Notes: generated by a model from the letters alone, not told the origin. Counted from the first letter of the stretch, positions 19,007 through 28,965 are shown. The stretch is DNA of 64,000 nt from Streptomyces sp. DH5 (GCF_020873915.1 NZ_JAHWGP010000009.1:124001-188000), one strand, 5' to 3'. Numbers and translations: made by a program.

Positions 19007-20053
19007 ATGACCAGTCCAATCAAGGCCGAGGACTCCGGGTCCGCGGCTGTCTTGGACCCTGAGCTCGCAGCGACCGCCGAGAACGCGGCCGTGAAGGGCG
19101 AGAAGCAGCCCGAGGGTCGTTCCCCCGGCCAGTTGATGTGGCAGCGCTTCAAGCGCGACCGTACCGGGGTCGTCTCCGCGTGCGTAGTGATTTTCTTCTT
19201 CGTCGTCTCCGCCGCGGCTCCGCTCATCGCGAAGCTGTACGGCAAGAACCCCTACACGCTGTACGCCCAGGAGCCGGACTACCCCTTCCTCCTGGACGAC
19301 TTCGCCATGCCGACCGGATCCTTCGGCGGCATGTCGGGCGAGTTCTGGTTCGGTGTGGAGCCGAAGCTGGGCCGTGACGTGTTCACGATGCTGCTGTACG
19401 GCATGCGGACCTCGCTGTACATGGCCGTGGTCGTCACGACGCTGTGCGTGATCACCGGCGTGGTCATCGGCATGGTGATGGGCTACTTCGGCGGCCGGGT
19501 GGACTACTGGCTCGGCCGGGTCACGGACTTCTTCCTGGCCTTCCCGCAGCAGCTGTTCTTCATCGCCTTCATGCCCGTCGTGGTCGCGATGTTCGTCGAC
19601 CCGCAGGACGAAACCCCCACCTTCCTGCGGGCGGTCGCGATCACCCTGGTGATGTGGTTCCTCGGCTGGATGGGCCTGGCGCGCCTCGTGCGCAGCTCCG
19701 TGCTCTCGCTCGCCGAGCGGGAGTTCGTGGAGGCGGCCAAGGTGTCCGGCGCTTCTCCGTGGCGCATCGTGCGCAAGGAGATCCTGCCGAACATCGTCAC
19801 CCCGATCCTGGTGCAGGCCACCTACATCCTCCCGGGAACGATCCTCTCCATCGCCTTCCTCTCGTACATCGGCGTCGGCTTCGTCGAGCCGACCCCCGAC
19901 TGGGGCCGGATGTTCGCCATCGGCGCCGACGTGTACGAGCAGGACCCGATGTTCATGTTCTTCCCGGGCGTGGCGCTGGTGGTGTTCGTTCTCTCCTTCA
20001 ACCTTCTCGGAGACTCCGTCCGGGACGCATTCGACCCCAAGACCGGACGGTAA
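19007..20053 (+). CDS. bldKA: BldK oligopeptide ABC transporter permease (DppC/OppC type)
   Basis: A 348-aa protein with about six membrane helices. The first is at about residues 52-78 (GVVSACVVIFFFVVSAAAPLIA), and the permease core follows after a long outside loop. The ATPase-docking EAA loop is EFVEAAKVSGASPWRIVRKE with ILPN following. GGGGGACG upstream acts as ribosome site for ATG 19007. First gene of bldKA-B-C-D-E, whose order matches the S. coelicolor locus needed for aerial mycelium formation through import of an extracellular oligopeptide signal (established for that species; orthology inferred from gene order and products). Confidence 0.9.
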   Translation: MTSPIKAEDSGSAAVLDPELAATAENAAVKGEKQPEGRSPGQLMWQRFKRDRTGVVSACVVIFFFVVSAAAPLIAKLYGKNPYTLYAQEPDYPFLLDDFAMPTGSFGGMSGEFWFGVEPKLGRDVFTMLLYGMRTSLYMAVVVTTLCVITGVVIGMVMGYFGGRVDYWLGRVTDFFLAFPQQLFFIAFMPVVVAMFVDPQDETPTFLRAVAITLVMWFLGWMGLARLVRSSVLSLAEREFVEAAKVSGASPWRIVRKEILPNIVTPILVQATYILPGTILSIAFLSYIGVGFVEPTPDWGRMFAIGADVYEQDPMFMFFPGVALVVFVLSFNLLGDSVRDAFDPKTGR

Positions 20054-20153
20054 TCGTCCATTGGTGGTGGGGGAGCTGCCGCCCCCGTGCCGGGCTACCG
20101 GACCGCTAGGCAGCACTCGTGGACAACTAATGACAGGTAGGTGCATCGGCATC

Positions 20154-21956
20154 ATGAAGCCCATCAGAACGCGTACCGCGCGTGCCATCGCCGTCGCCAT
20201 CGTGGCCGGCTCGCTGGCGCTGACCGGCTGCTCCAGCGACAACGGTGGCGGCAGCAAGGGCAAGGACGACTCGAAGAGCCAGAAGGACGCCGCCGAGCAG
20301 CAGAATCCTGTCGCCTACGGTGACGCCGCCGCGTCCAACGGACCGGCCGAGGAGATCGCCGGCGCGAAGTCCGGCGGTTTCATCAACGTCTACATGCAGT
20401 CGGACCTGACCCACATGGACCCGGGTCAGATCTACGTCTCCGACGCGGGCCAGTTCTCCAACCTGGTCCACCGCGGTCTGACGAACTACCAGGAGGACGA
20501 CAAGGGCAACCTGACGGTCGTCGGTGACATCGCCACCGACTCCGGCCAGTCCTCCGACGGCGGCAAGGTCTGGACGTACAAGCTCAAGGACGGCGTCAAG
20601 GACCAGGACGGCAACGTCATCACGTCCGCCGACGTCCGCCACACCATCGAGCGCATGTACTCGAAGGTCATCTTCGACGGCCCGACGTTCGTCCAGTCCT
20701 GGCTCTCGGGCAACGACTACCGCAAGGCCCTGCCGGACGGCCCCTACAAGGGCAAGCACCTGCCGGACACCGTCCTGGAGACCCCGGACGACAAGACGGT
20801 CATCTTCAAGTTCGACAAGCCGCAGCCGGACCTCCCGCAGGCCCTGGCCATGGCCGGCTACGCCATCGTGCCGGAGAAGGCCGACACGAAGGAGAAGTAC
20901 GACGACGCCCCGAAGGCGCTCGGCCCCTACAAGATCGCCGAGTACAAGCCGGGCAAGTCGATGAAGCTGGTCAAGAACGACCAGTGGGACCCGAAGACGG
21001 ACGCCGTGCGCCACCAGTACGTGGACGGCTACAACTTCAGCTCCACCATCGACCAGGCCAGCCAGACCAAGCGTCTGATCGCCGACCAGGGCGAGGCGAA
21101 GAACGCCATCCAGTTCACCGACTCGGTGGACCCGGCGCAGATGTCCACCGTCATCGGTGACGCGAACGCCAAGAAGCGCACCATCCAGGGCTACCAGCCC
21201 TACGTGTGGCAGCTGACGTTCAACCTCGACCGCGTCAAGGACAAGAAGATCCGCGACGCGATCACCTACGCCATCCCGAACCAGTCCATGGTCCAGGCGG
21301 ACGGTGGCCGCTACGGCGGCGAGGTCGCCGGCGGTCTGCTCGCCCCGACCCTGCCGAACTACGACCCCGAGTACGACCCGTTCGGCAAGCTGAAGAAGCC
21401 CAACGGTGACCCGGAGAAGGCCAAGGCGCTGCTGAAGGAGGCGGGCTTCAAGGAGGGCACCAAGATCTCCTACGCCTACTCCAACACCGCGCGTGGCCAG
21501 GCGCAGCAGGTCATCATCAAGGACGCGCTCGAGAAGATCGGCTTCGACGTCCAGGCCAAGGAGATCGACCGGGCCAGCTTCTACGAGCAGATCGGCAAGC
21601 TGAACAACCCGTACGACATCTACATGACCGGCTGGGGCCAGGACTGGCCGTCGCCGTCCACGGTCATCACCCCGGTCTACGACGGCGGGCTGATCCAGGA
21701 CGGTGCGTCGAACTACTCGCACGTCAACGACTCGCAGGTGAACGAGCTGATCCAGAAGGCCCTGACGCAGGAGCCGGAGCAGGCCGCCAAGACCTGGGAG
21801 CAGGCGCACCACCGCCTCGTGGAGGAGATCAACCCGGCTGCCCCGGTCTACTACTCGAAGCAGATCCAGCTCTACGGTTCGAACATCGGCAACGCGAAGT
21901 ACAGCACGAAGTCGAGCTACATCGACCTCAACGACCTGTACCTGAAGCAGCCGTAA
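20154..21956 (+). CDS. bldKB: BldK oligopeptide-binding lipoprotein (SBP_bac_5)
   Basis: A 600-aa protein starting at ATG 20154 after AGGTAGG. The signal peptide has lipobox LTGC with Cys26. The SBP_bac_5 family signature is visible from FINVYMQSDLTHMDPGQIYV onward, with VWTYKLKDGVKDQDGN and DIYMTGWGQDWPSPST. It captures oligopeptides outside the cell and hands them to the BldKA/BldKC channel. In S. coelicolor BldKB is the receptor of the early signal in the bld cascade. A hairpin follows the gene, which could raise its transcript level over the permease genes. Confidence 0.92.
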   Translation: MKPIRTRTARAIAVAIVAGSLALTGCSSDNGGGSKGKDDSKSQKDAAEQQNPVAYGDAAASNGPAEEIAGAKSGGFINVYMQSDLTHMDPGQIYVSDAGQFSNLVHRGLTNYQEDDKGNLTVVGDIATDSGQSSDGGKVWTYKLKDGVKDQDGNVITSADVRHTIERMYSKVIFDGPTFVQSWLSGNDYRKALPDGPYKGKHLPDTVLETPDDKTVIFKFDKPQPDLPQALAMAGYAIVPEKADTKEKYDDAPKALGPYKIAEYKPGKSMKLVKNDQWDPKTDAVRHQYVDGYNFSSTIDQASQTKRLIADQGEAKNAIQFTDSVDPAQMSTVIGDANAKKRTIQGYQPYVWQLTFNLDRVKDKKIRDAITYAIPNQSMVQADGGRYGGEVAGGLLAPTLPNYDPEYDPFGKLKKPNGDPEKAKALLKEAGFKEGTKISYAYSNTARGQAQQVIIKDALEKIGFDVQAKEIDRASFYEQIGKLNNPYDIYMTGWGQDWPSPSTVITPVYDGGLIQDGASNYSHVNDSQVNELIQKALTQEPEQAAKTWEQAHHRLVEEINPAAPVYYSKQIQLYGSNIGNAKYSTKSSYIDLNDLYLKQP

Positions 21957-21973
21957 CCCGTCAGCTCGGCTGA

Positions 21974-22011
21974 CCGCGGGGGTGTGCGCCAGGCGGAGCG
22001 CACCCCCGCGG
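21974..22011 (+). terminator. Intra-operon hairpin (attenuator or 3' stabiliser) after bldKB
   Basis: CCGCGGGGGTG (21974-21984) pairs perfectly with CACCCCCGCGG (22001-22011), and inner GCGC/GCGC can extend the stem. It lies between bldKB and bldKC. Confidence 0.65.
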
Positions 22012-22060
22012 ACGGTACCCCCTCCCTGCCGCCGCGTTTCGAAGAGAGCATCCACCCGCC

Positions 22061-23038
22061 ATGCTTCAGTTCCTCATCCGCAGGCTGATCGGCGCCGTCG
22101 TCATCATGTTCCTGATCGGCGCCTTCACGTTCTTCCTGTTCTATACGGTTCCTCAGGACTTCGCTGCGCTGTCCTGCGGCAAGAACTGCTCGCCCGAGAA
22201 CCTCGCCGTGATCCGGGAGAACCTCGGTCTTGACAAGCCCATCACCACCCAGTTCTGGGAGTTCATGACGGGCATCGTCGCAGGGCGGGACTTCGCGACC
22301 GGTCACTGTGCCGCACCTTGCCTCGGCCAGTCCTTCAGCACCGGTGAGTTCGTCTGGGACTCGATCCTGGACCGCTTCCCGCTGACGCTGTCGCTGACCG
22401 TCGGCGGTCTGGTGATCTTCCTCATCGTGGGCCTCGGCGCCGGCCTGCTGGCCGCGTGGAAGCGCGGCACGGTGGCCGACAGGGCGGTCAGCGGCGCGTC
22501 CATCGTGCTGAGCTCGTTCCAGATCTACTTCCTCGGCCCGATCGTCCTCGGCCTCGTCGTCTACAAGATGGGCTGGCTGGACAACCCCAAGTACCACCCC
22601 TTCACGGAGAACCCGCTCACCTGGGCCGCCGGCATGCTGATCCCGTGGGTGGTGATGGCGACCATCTTCACCGCCCAGTACACCCGTATGTCGCGCTCGA
22701 CCATGATCGAGCAGCTCCAGGAGGAGCACGTCCGCACCGCCCGCGCCAAGGGCATGAAGCAGAGCTACGTCTTCTTCCGCTACGCCTGGCGCGGTTCGCT
22801 CATCCCGATCGTCACTATCCTGGGTATCGACCTCAGCGCGCTGCTGTCCGGCGCGGTGGTCACGGAGTTCACGTTCGACCTGGCCGGTATCGGCCGTCTC
22901 GCGGTGGATTCGTCGCTGACGAAGGACCTGCCGGTGACCATGGGCGTCATGCTGTTCGGGGCGTTCTTCATCCTGCTCCTGAACATCCTCGTGGACCTCG
23001 TCTACGCGTACATCGACCCGCGCGTGCGGCTCAGCTAG
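22061..23038 (+). CDS. bldKC: BldK oligopeptide ABC transporter permease (DppB/OppB type)
   Basis: A 325-aa protein with about six helices. The typical N-terminus is QFLIRRLIGAVVIMFLIGAF. The EAA loop is EHVRTARAKGMKQSYVFFRY, and the C-terminus DLVYAYIDPRVRLS is usual for DppB-like permeases. Two Cys pairs lie in the first outside loop (LSCGKNC and CAAPC), which could form disulfides. It pairs with BldKA in the membrane channel. Confidence 0.92.
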   Translation: MLQFLIRRLIGAVVIMFLIGAFTFFLFYTVPQDFAALSCGKNCSPENLAVIRENLGLDKPITTQFWEFMTGIVAGRDFATGHCAAPCLGQSFSTGEFVWDSILDRFPLTLSLTVGGLVIFLIVGLGAGLLAAWKRGTVADRAVSGASIVLSSFQIYFLGPIVLGLVVYKMGWLDNPKYHPFTENPLTWAAGMLIPWVVMATIFTAQYTRMSRSTMIEQLQEEHVRTARAKGMKQSYVFFRYAWRGSLIPIVTILGIDLSALLSGAVVTEFTFDLAGIGRLAVDSSLTKDLPVTMGVMLFGAFFILLLNILVDLVYAYIDPRVRLS

Positions 23039-23048
23039 GAGAATCACC

Positions 23049-24110
23049 GTGACCACACTGACCAAGACCGAAGGCGAGAAGGCCCCGACCGGGCCGGATT
23101 CCTTCCTCTCGGTCCGCGACCTGCGGGTGCGGTTCTCCACCGAGGACGGCATCGTCAAGGCGGTCGACGGGCTGTCCTTCGACGTCGAGCGCGGCAAGAC
23201 CCTCGGCATCGTCGGCGAGTCGGGCTCCGGCAAGTCCGTGACCAACCTGACCATCCTGGGCCTGCACAACCCCAGGAGCTCCACCGTGGAGGGCGAGATC
23301 CTCCTCGAGGGACGGGACCTGGTCACCGCCCCGGAGAAGGAGCTGGAGAAGCTCCGCGGCAACAAGGTCGCGATGATCTTCCAGGACCCGCTGACGGCGC
23401 TGTCGCCGTACTACACGGTGGGCCGGCAGATCGCCGAGCCGTACATGAAGCACACCGGCGCCTCCAAGAAGGAGGCGCGGGCGCGGGCGATCGAGATGCT
23501 GACCAGGGTCGGCATCCCGCAGCCCCAGTCCCGGGTGGACGACTACCCGCACCAGTTCTCCGGCGGTATGCGCCAGCGCGCCATGATCGCCATGGCGCTG
23601 GTCTGCGACCCCGACCTGCTGATCGCGGACGAGCCGACCACGGCCCTGGACGTGACGGTGCAGGCCCAGATCCTCGACCTGCTGAAGGAACTCCAGCAGG
23701 AGTTCGGCACGGGCATCATCTTCATCACCCACGACCTCGGCGTCATCTCCGACATGGCCGACGACCTGCTGGTGATGTACTCGGGCCGGGCCGTGGAGCG
23801 CGGCAGCGTCCGCGAGGTGCTGCGCCAGCCGAAGCACCCCTACACCTGGGGTCTGCTCAGCTCGATGCCGCGTCTGGGCGCCGACGTCTCGCAGGCCCTC
23901 AACCCGATCCCCGGATCCCCGCCCAGCCTGCTGAACCCGCCCTCCGGCTGCCCCTTCCACCCGCGCTGCGCCTTCACCGGCGAGGTGCCGGGGGACCGGT
24001 GCAGCACCGAGCGCCCGCCGCTCGGCGAGGGCCGGGCCGCTGCCTGCCACCTGACGGCGGAGCAGAAGCAGTCCATATTCATCGACACGATCCAGCCCCG
24101 GCTGCGCTAG
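23049..24110 (+). CDS. bldKD: BldK oligopeptide ABC transporter ATPase (DppD type)
   Basis: A 353-aa protein. Walker A GESGSGKS is at residues 56-63, the Q-loop is IFQDPLTAL, the signature FSGGMRQR is near 172, Walker [13 protein letters not shown] near 192, and the H-loop is ITHDLG. The C-terminal oligopeptide-ATPase extension with GCPFHPRC carries Cys spacing that in relatives can bind an Fe-S cluster. GTG start 23049, 10 nt after the bldKC stop. It powers uptake with BldKE. Confidence 0.94.
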   Translation: MTTLTKTEGEKAPTGPDSFLSVRDLRVRFSTEDGIVKAVDGLSFDVERGKTLGIVGESGSGKSVTNLTILGLHNPRSSTVEGEILLEGRDLVTAPEKELEKLRGNKVAMIFQDPLTALSPYYTVGRQIAEPYMKHTGASKKEARARAIEMLTRVGIPQPQSRVDDYPHQFSGGMRQRAMIAMALVCDPDLLIADEPTTALDVTVQAQILDLLKELQQEFGTGIIFITHDLGVISDMADDLLVMYSGRAVERGSVREVLRQPKHPYTWGLLSSMPRLGADVSQALNPIPGSPPSLLNPPSGCPFHPRCAFTGEVPGDRCSTERPPLGEGRAAACHLTAEQKQSIFIDTIQPRLR

Positions 24111-24125
24111 GGAGAGATCCGAGAC

Positions 24126-25244
24126 ATGAGCGACAACCTCACCCTCCCCGCACAGCAGGGCTCCACCGGCGCGTCCACCGAGGCGCTGCTGAAGGTGGAG
24201 GGCCTGACCAAGCACTTCCCGATCTACGGTGGCTTTCCGATCAAGCGGAAGGTCGGCGCCGTCCAGGCCGTCGACAACGTCGACCTGACCGTCGGCGTCG
24301 GCGAGAGCGTCGGACTGGTGGGTGAGTCGGGCTGCGGCAAGTCGACCACCGGCCGGCTCATCACCCGGCTGCTGGAGCCGACCGGCGGGAGGATCGAGTA
24401 CGCCGGCCAGGACATCACGCACGCCAAGCGCAGGCAGCTGGCGCCGGTCCGGTCCGAGATCCAGATGATCTTCCAGGACCCGTACTCGTCGCTGAACCCG
24501 CGGCAGACCGTCGGCACCATCATCAAGTCGCCGATGGAGGTCAACGGGATCGATCCCGCGGGCGGCCGGGAGAAGAGGGTGCGCGAGCTGCTCGAGCTCG
24601 TCGGCCTCAACCCCGAGCACTACAACCGCTTCCCGCACGAGTTCTCCGGCGGTCAGCGCCAGCGCATCGGCGTCGCCCGTGCCCTGGCGCTCAGCCCGAA
24701 GCTGATCGTCGCGGACGAGCCGGTCTCCGCCCTGGACGTCTCCATCCAGGCGCAGGTCGTCAACCTGCTGCAGAAGGTCCAGGACGAGCTGGGCATCGCC
24801 TTCCTGTTCATCGCCCACGACCTCGCGGTGGTCCGGCACTTCTCGCAGCGCGTGGCCGTGATGTACCTCGGCAAGGTGGTCGAGGTCGGCGACCGGGACT
24901 CCATCTACAACCGGCCCCGCCACCCCTACACGCACGCGCTGCTGTCGGCCGTGCCCGAGGTGGCGATGGACGACGAGACGGAGAACCGGGAGCGCATCCG
25001 CCTCTACGGTGACGTCCCCTCGCCGATCATGCCGCCGTCCGGCTGCCGCTTCCGCACCCGGTGCTGGAAGGCGCAGGACAAGTGCGCGACGGACGAGCCG
25101 CCGCTGGTGCAGATCTCCGGCAACCGTGAGGGCCACCTGACGGCCTGTCACTTCCCGGAGGAGCCGACGACGCAGGCCCGCGGCGAGGACGTCGTCCTCG
25201 ACCCGGCGCTGAAGGCCCTGGAGGAGTCGGCCGGCAAGGACTGA
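24126..25244 (+). CDS. bldKE: BldK oligopeptide ABC transporter ATPase (DppF type)
   Basis: A 372-aa protein. Walker A GESGCGKS is at about residues 68-75, signature FSGGQRQR, Walker [16 protein letters not shown]-loop IAHDLAV. The C-terminal extension has GCRFRTRC with a later C. Last gene of the operon; a strong hairpin follows at 25261-25301. Start ATG 24126 is 15 nt after the bldKD stop. Confidence 0.94.
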   Translation: MSDNLTLPAQQGSTGASTEALLKVEGLTKHFPIYGGFPIKRKVGAVQAVDNVDLTVGVGESVGLVGESGCGKSTTGRLITRLLEPTGGRIEYAGQDITHAKRRQLAPVRSEIQMIFQDPYSSLNPRQTVGTIIKSPMEVNGIDPAGGREKRVRELLELVGLNPEHYNRFPHEFSGGQRQRIGVARALALSPKLIVADEPVSALDVSIQAQVVNLLQKVQDELGIAFLFIAHDLAVVRHFSQRVAVMYLGKVVEVGDRDSIYNRPRHPYTHALLSAVPEVAMDDETENRERIRLYGDVPSPIMPPSGCRFRTRCWKAQDKCATDEPPLVQISGNREGHLTACHFPEEPTTQARGEDVVLDPALKALEESAGKD

Positions 25245-25260
25245 CACCTCGTCGTACGCC

Positions 25261-25301
25261 ACGGCTGCCGTCCGCCCCGCAGAGGGGCGGACGGCAGCCG
25301 T
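25261..25301 (+). terminator. bldK operon terminator
   Basis: An 18-bp perfect stem (25261-25278 with 25284-25301) with loop GCAGA, followed by TCGTTCGTCC. Confidence 0.85.
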
Positions 25302-25427
25302 CGTTCGTCCCCGGGCCCGTACCCGCATGTCGCCGGAGCCCCCCGGACAGGTGCCCAGCATGTGCGTGATGTGCCGTGTGCGCCGATATTGGCGTAAAGG
25401 ACCGGCGCACGTACGAGGAGGCACCCC

Positions 25428-27056
25428 ATGCGCGGAGCCATGCACGCCAGATGGGCCGCTTGCGCGATGGCGGTCGCCCTCGCGGCGACGGGCTGCGGAG
25501 GCGACGGGGGCGGTGGCGGCAGTGACTCCGGGGCCGTGCTGAGCGCCTCCTGGGGCGATCCGCAGAACCCGCTGGAGCCGTCGAACACCAACGAGGTGCA
25601 GGGCGGCAAGGTCCTCGACATGATCTTCCGGGGGCTGAAGCGGTACGACCCGGAGACCGGCGAGGCCAAGGACATGCTCGCCGAGAGGATCGAGACCTCC
25701 GACTCGCAGAACTTCACCATCACCGTCAAGGACGGCTGGACCTTCAGCAACGGCGAGAAGGTCACCGCCCGGTCCTTCGTCGACGCCTGGAACTACGGCG
25801 CGAGCCTGAGGAACAACCAGCGCAACGCGTACTTCTTCGCCTACATCGAGGGCTACGACCAGGTCCACCCCGAGGAGGGCGAACAGACCGCCGACACCAT
25901 GTCAGGCCTGAAGGTCACCGGCGAGCGCACCTTCACCGTCAGGCTCACCCAGAAGTTCTCCACCTTCCCCGACACCCTCGGCTACAACGCGTTCGCCCCG
26001 CTGCCCCGCGCCTTCTTCGACGACCACGACGCCTGGGTGAAGAAGCCCGTCGGCAACGGCCCCTACCTGGTCGACTCCTACACGCGCGGCTCGCAGATGG
26101 CCCTGCGCAGGTGGGACGACTACCCCGGGGACGACAAGGCGCAGAACGGCGGCGTCGACCTCAAGGTCTACACCGACAACAACACCGCCTACACCGACCT
26201 GATCGCCGGCAACCTCGACCTGGTCGACGACGTCCCCGCCGCCCAGCTGAAGAACGTGCGGAACGACCTCGGCGACCGCTACCTCAACACCCCCGCCGGC
26301 ATCATCCAGACCCTCGCCTTCCCCTTCTACGACGAGAACTGGAACAAGGCCGGTTCGGAGAAGGTCCGCACTGGCCTGTCCATGGCGATCGACCGCAAGC
26401 AGATCACCGACACGATCTTCCAGAAGACCCGCACCCCCGCCACCGACTGGACCTCACCCGTCCTCGGCGAGGACGGGGGCTACCAGGCGGGCCTGTGCGG
26501 GGAGGCCTGTGAGTACAAGCCCGAGGAGGCGAAGAAGCTCATCGAGGAGGGCGGCGGGCTGCCCGGCGGCAAGGTGACGATCACCTTCAACGCGGACACC
26601 GGCTCCCACCGCGAATGGGTCAACGCCGTCTGCAACTCCATCAACAACGCGCTGGACGACGAGCGCGCCTGCACCGCCAACCCGGTCGGCACCTTCGCCG
26701 ACTTCCGCAACGAGATCACCGACCGGAACATGACGGGGCCGTTCCGCGCCGGCTGGCAGATGGACTACCCGCTCATCCAGAACTTCCTCCAGCCGCTCTA
26801 CTACACCGACGCCTCCTCCAACGACGGCAAGTGGTCCAACGAGGAGTTCGACGACCTCGTCGACCGGGCCAACCAGGAGACCGACACCGCCAAGGCCATC
26901 GACCTGTTCCAGCAGGCCGAGGGCGTCGTCCGGGACAACATGGCCGCCATCCCGCTGTGGTACCAGAACGGCAGCGCCGGCTGGTCGGACCGGCTCTCCG
27001 ACGTCAAGCTCAACCCCTTCAGCGTCCCCGTGTACGACCAGATCAAGGTGAGCTGA
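25428..27056 (+). CDS. Second oligopeptide transporter: binding lipoprotein (SBP_bac_5)
   Basis: A 542-aa protein with a strong ribosome site GAGGAGG (25415-25421) before ATG 25428. The signal peptide ends in AATGC with lipobox Cys23, followed by a Gly-rich linker. The family core is visible in DMIFRGLKRYDPETGEAK, WTFSNGEKVTARSFVDAWNY and GWQMDYPLIQNFLQPLYYT; the YPLIQNFL part resembles OppA/MppA-type peptide receptors. It feeds the permease encoded by the next four genes. It is only distantly similar to BldKB and lacks the intra-operon hairpin. The upstream quasi-palindrome CGCC-GATATT-GGCG (25381-25394) may be an operator. Confidence 0.9.
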   Translation: MRGAMHARWAACAMAVALAATGCGGDGGGGGSDSGAVLSASWGDPQNPLEPSNTNEVQGGKVLDMIFRGLKRYDPETGEAKDMLAERIETSDSQNFTITVKDGWTFSNGEKVTARSFVDAWNYGASLRNNQRNAYFFAYIEGYDQVHPEEGEQTADTMSGLKVTGERTFTVRLTQKFSTFPDTLGYNAFAPLPRAFFDDHDAWVKKPVGNGPYLVDSYTRGSQMALRRWDDYPGDDKAQNGGVDLKVYTDNNTAYTDLIAGNLDLVDDVPAAQLKNVRNDLGDRYLNTPAGIIQTLAFPFYDENWNKAGSEKVRTGLSMAIDRKQITDTIFQKTRTPATDWTSPVLGEDGGYQAGLCGEACEYKPEEAKKLIEEGGGLPGGKVTITFNADTGSHREWVNAVCNSINNALDDERACTANPVGTFADFRNEITDRNMTGPFRAGWQMDYPLIQNFLQPLYYTDASSNDGKWSNEEFDDLVDRANQETDTAKAIDLFQQAEGVVRDNMAAIPLWYQNGSAGWSDRLSDVKLNPFSVPVYDQIKVS

Positions 27057-27062
27057 CCGGCC

Positions 27063-27986
27063 ATGGGACGCTATGTCGTCCGGCGGCTGCTCCAGATGGT
27101 CCCGGTGTTCATCGGGGCCACGCTGCTGATCTTCCTCATGGTCAACGTGATGGGCGACCCCATCGCCGGACTCTGCGGCGAGCGCCAGTGCGACCCGGCG
27201 ACCGCCGCCCGGCTGGAACAGGAGTTCGGCCTCGACAAGCCCGTCTGGCAGCAGTACCTGACCTACATGGGGAACGTCTTCACCGGCGACTTCGGCACGG
27301 CCTTCAACGGCCAGGAGGTCACCGAGCTGATGGGGACGGCGTTCCCCGTCACCATCCGGCTCACCCTCATCGCGATCCTCTTCGAGATCGTCATCGGCGT
27401 CACCCTCGGCGTGGTCACCGGACTGCGCCGGGGCCGCCCCGTCGACACGGGCGTGCTGCTGCTCACCCTCGTCGTCATCTCCGTGCCCACCTTCGTCACC
27501 GGTCTGCTGCTCCAGCTGCTGCTCGGCGTGAAGTGGGGCTGGATCCGCCCCTCGGTCTCCTCCGAGGCGCCCTTCGACGAGCTGATCCTGCCCGGCCTGG
27601 TGCTGGCCTCCGTCTCCCTCGCCTACGTCACCCGGCTGACCCGCACCTCCATCGCCGAGAACCGCCGCTCCGACTACGTCCGCACCGCCATCGCCAAGGG
27701 CCTGCCCCGCCACCGGGTCGTCGTCCGGCACCTGCTGCGCAACTCCCTCATCCCCGTGGTCACCTTCATCGGGGCCGACATCGGCTTCCTCATGGGCGGC
27801 GCCATCGTCACCGAGCGGATCTTCAACATCCACGGCGTCGGCTACCAGCTCTACCAGGGCATCCTCCGGCAGAACACGCAGACCGTCGTCGGCTTCGTCA
27901 CCGTGCTGGTGCTGGTGTTCCTGGTCGCCAACCTGATCGTCGACCTCCTGTACGCCGTACTCGACCCGAGGATCCGCTATGCCTGA
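27063..27986 (+). CDS. Second oligopeptide transporter: permease (DppB type)
   Basis: A 307-aa protein starting at ATG 27063, 6 nt after the lipoprotein stop. N-terminus RRLLQMVPVFIGATLLIFLM and about six helices. The EAA loop is DYVRTAIAKGLPRHRVVVRH and the end DLLYAVLDPRIRY. Its 3' end overlaps the next gene by 8 nt, indicating tight coupling. Confidence 0.93.
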   Translation: MGRYVVRRLLQMVPVFIGATLLIFLMVNVMGDPIAGLCGERQCDPATAARLEQEFGLDKPVWQQYLTYMGNVFTGDFGTAFNGQEVTELMGTAFPVTIRLTLIAILFEIVIGVTLGVVTGLRRGRPVDTGVLLLTLVVISVPTFVTGLLLQLLLGVKWGWIRPSVSSEAPFDELILPGLVLASVSLAYVTRLTRTSIAENRRSDYVRTAIAKGLPRHRVVVRHLLRNSLIPVVTFIGADIGFLMGGAIVTERIFNIHGVGYQLYQGILRQNTQTVVGFVTVLVLVFLVANLIVDLLYAVLDPRIRYA

Positions 27987-28959
27987 CGGACGCCACGAAC
28001 CCGAGCAGGCCATCGCGGGCACCGGGATGGGCGGCGCCATGGACCTGGGCGTCGACGAGGCGGAGACCCTGGAGAAGCGGCCGGAGGGCGCGGGCGGCCC
28101 CGGACCCGAGGGCAGGCCGCGCTCACTGTGGTCCGACGCCTGGCGCGACCTGCGCCGCAACCCCGTCTTCATCGTCTCCGCGCTGGTCATCCTCTTCCTG
28201 GTCTTCATCTCCCTGTGGCCCTCGGCGATCGCCTCCGGCAGCCCCCTCAAGTGCGACCTGTCCAAGGCCCAGCAGGGCTCCCAGTCCGGTCACCCCTTCG
28301 GCTTCGACGGCCAGGGCTGCGACGTCTACACCCGCACCGTCTACGGCGCCCGCACGTCGGTGGCGGTCGGCGTCCTCGCCACCCTCGGCGTCGCCGTCCT
28401 CGGCAGCGTCCTCGGCGCCCTCGCCGGGTTCTTCGGCGGCATCTGGGACTCGGTCCTGTCCCGCATCACCGACGTCTTCTTCGCCATCCCCGTCGTCCTC
28501 GGCGGACTGGTGCTGCTGTCCGTCATCACCAGCACCACCGTCTGGCCGGTCATCGGGTTCATCGTGCTGCTCGGCTGGCCGCAGCTCTCCCGCATCGCCC
28601 GCGGCTCCGTCATCACCGCCAAGCAGAACGACTACGTGCAGGCCGCGCGGGCGCTCGGCGCCTCCAACACCCGCCTGGTGCTGCGGCACATCGCGCCCAA
28701 CGCCGTCGCACCGGTCATCGTCGTCGCGACCATCGCGCTGGGCACCTACATCGCCCTGGAGGCCACCCTGTCCTACCTCGGCGTCGGCCTGAAGCCGCCC
28801 AGCGTCTCCTGGGGCATCGACATCTCCGCCGCCTCCCCGTACATCCGCAACGCCCCGCACGCGCTGCTGTGGCCCTCCGGGGCCCTCGCGATCACCGTCC
28901 TGGCGTTCATCATGCTCGGCGACGCGGTGCGCGACGCCCTCGACCCGAAGCTGAGGTGA
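27979..28959 (+). CDS. Second oligopeptide transporter: permease (DppC type)
   Basis: A 326-aa protein. A 55-residue polar cytoplasmic N-terminus precedes six helices, the first being PVFIVSALVILFLVFISLWP. The EAA loop is DYVQAARALGASNTRLVLRH with IAPN following, as in OppC/DppC. One Cys pair (KCDL and QGCDVYT) sits in the first outside loop. It forms the channel with the preceding gene product. Confidence 0.93.
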   Translation: MPDGRHEPEQAIAGTGMGGAMDLGVDEAETLEKRPEGAGGPGPEGRPRSLWSDAWRDLRRNPVFIVSALVILFLVFISLWPSAIASGSPLKCDLSKAQQGSQSGHPFGFDGQGCDVYTRTVYGARTSVAVGVLATLGVAVLGSVLGALAGFFGGIWDSVLSRITDVFFAIPVVLGGLVLLSVITSTTVWPVIGFIVLLGWPQLSRIARGSVITAKQNDYVQAARALGASNTRLVLRHIAPNAVAPVIVVATIALGTYIALEATLSYLGVGLKPPSVSWGIDISAASPYIRNAPHALLWPSGALAITVLAFIMLGDAVRDALDPKLR

Positions 28960-28965
28960 ACCGCC

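Noticed and set aside
19007-25244. Search for TTA (bldA-dependent) codons in bldK
   Set aside because: I saw no in-frame TTA codon by eye in these genes or elsewhere in the window; this should be confirmed by computation.
25381-25394. CGCC-GATATT-GGCG as a strong operator
   Set aside because: The core is only a partial palindrome (10 of 12), so it is mentioned only as a weak possibility.
23031-25868. A 945-codon minus-strand frame across bldKD/bldKE
   Set aside because: Antisense to two clear ATPase genes; no domain is recognisable in it.
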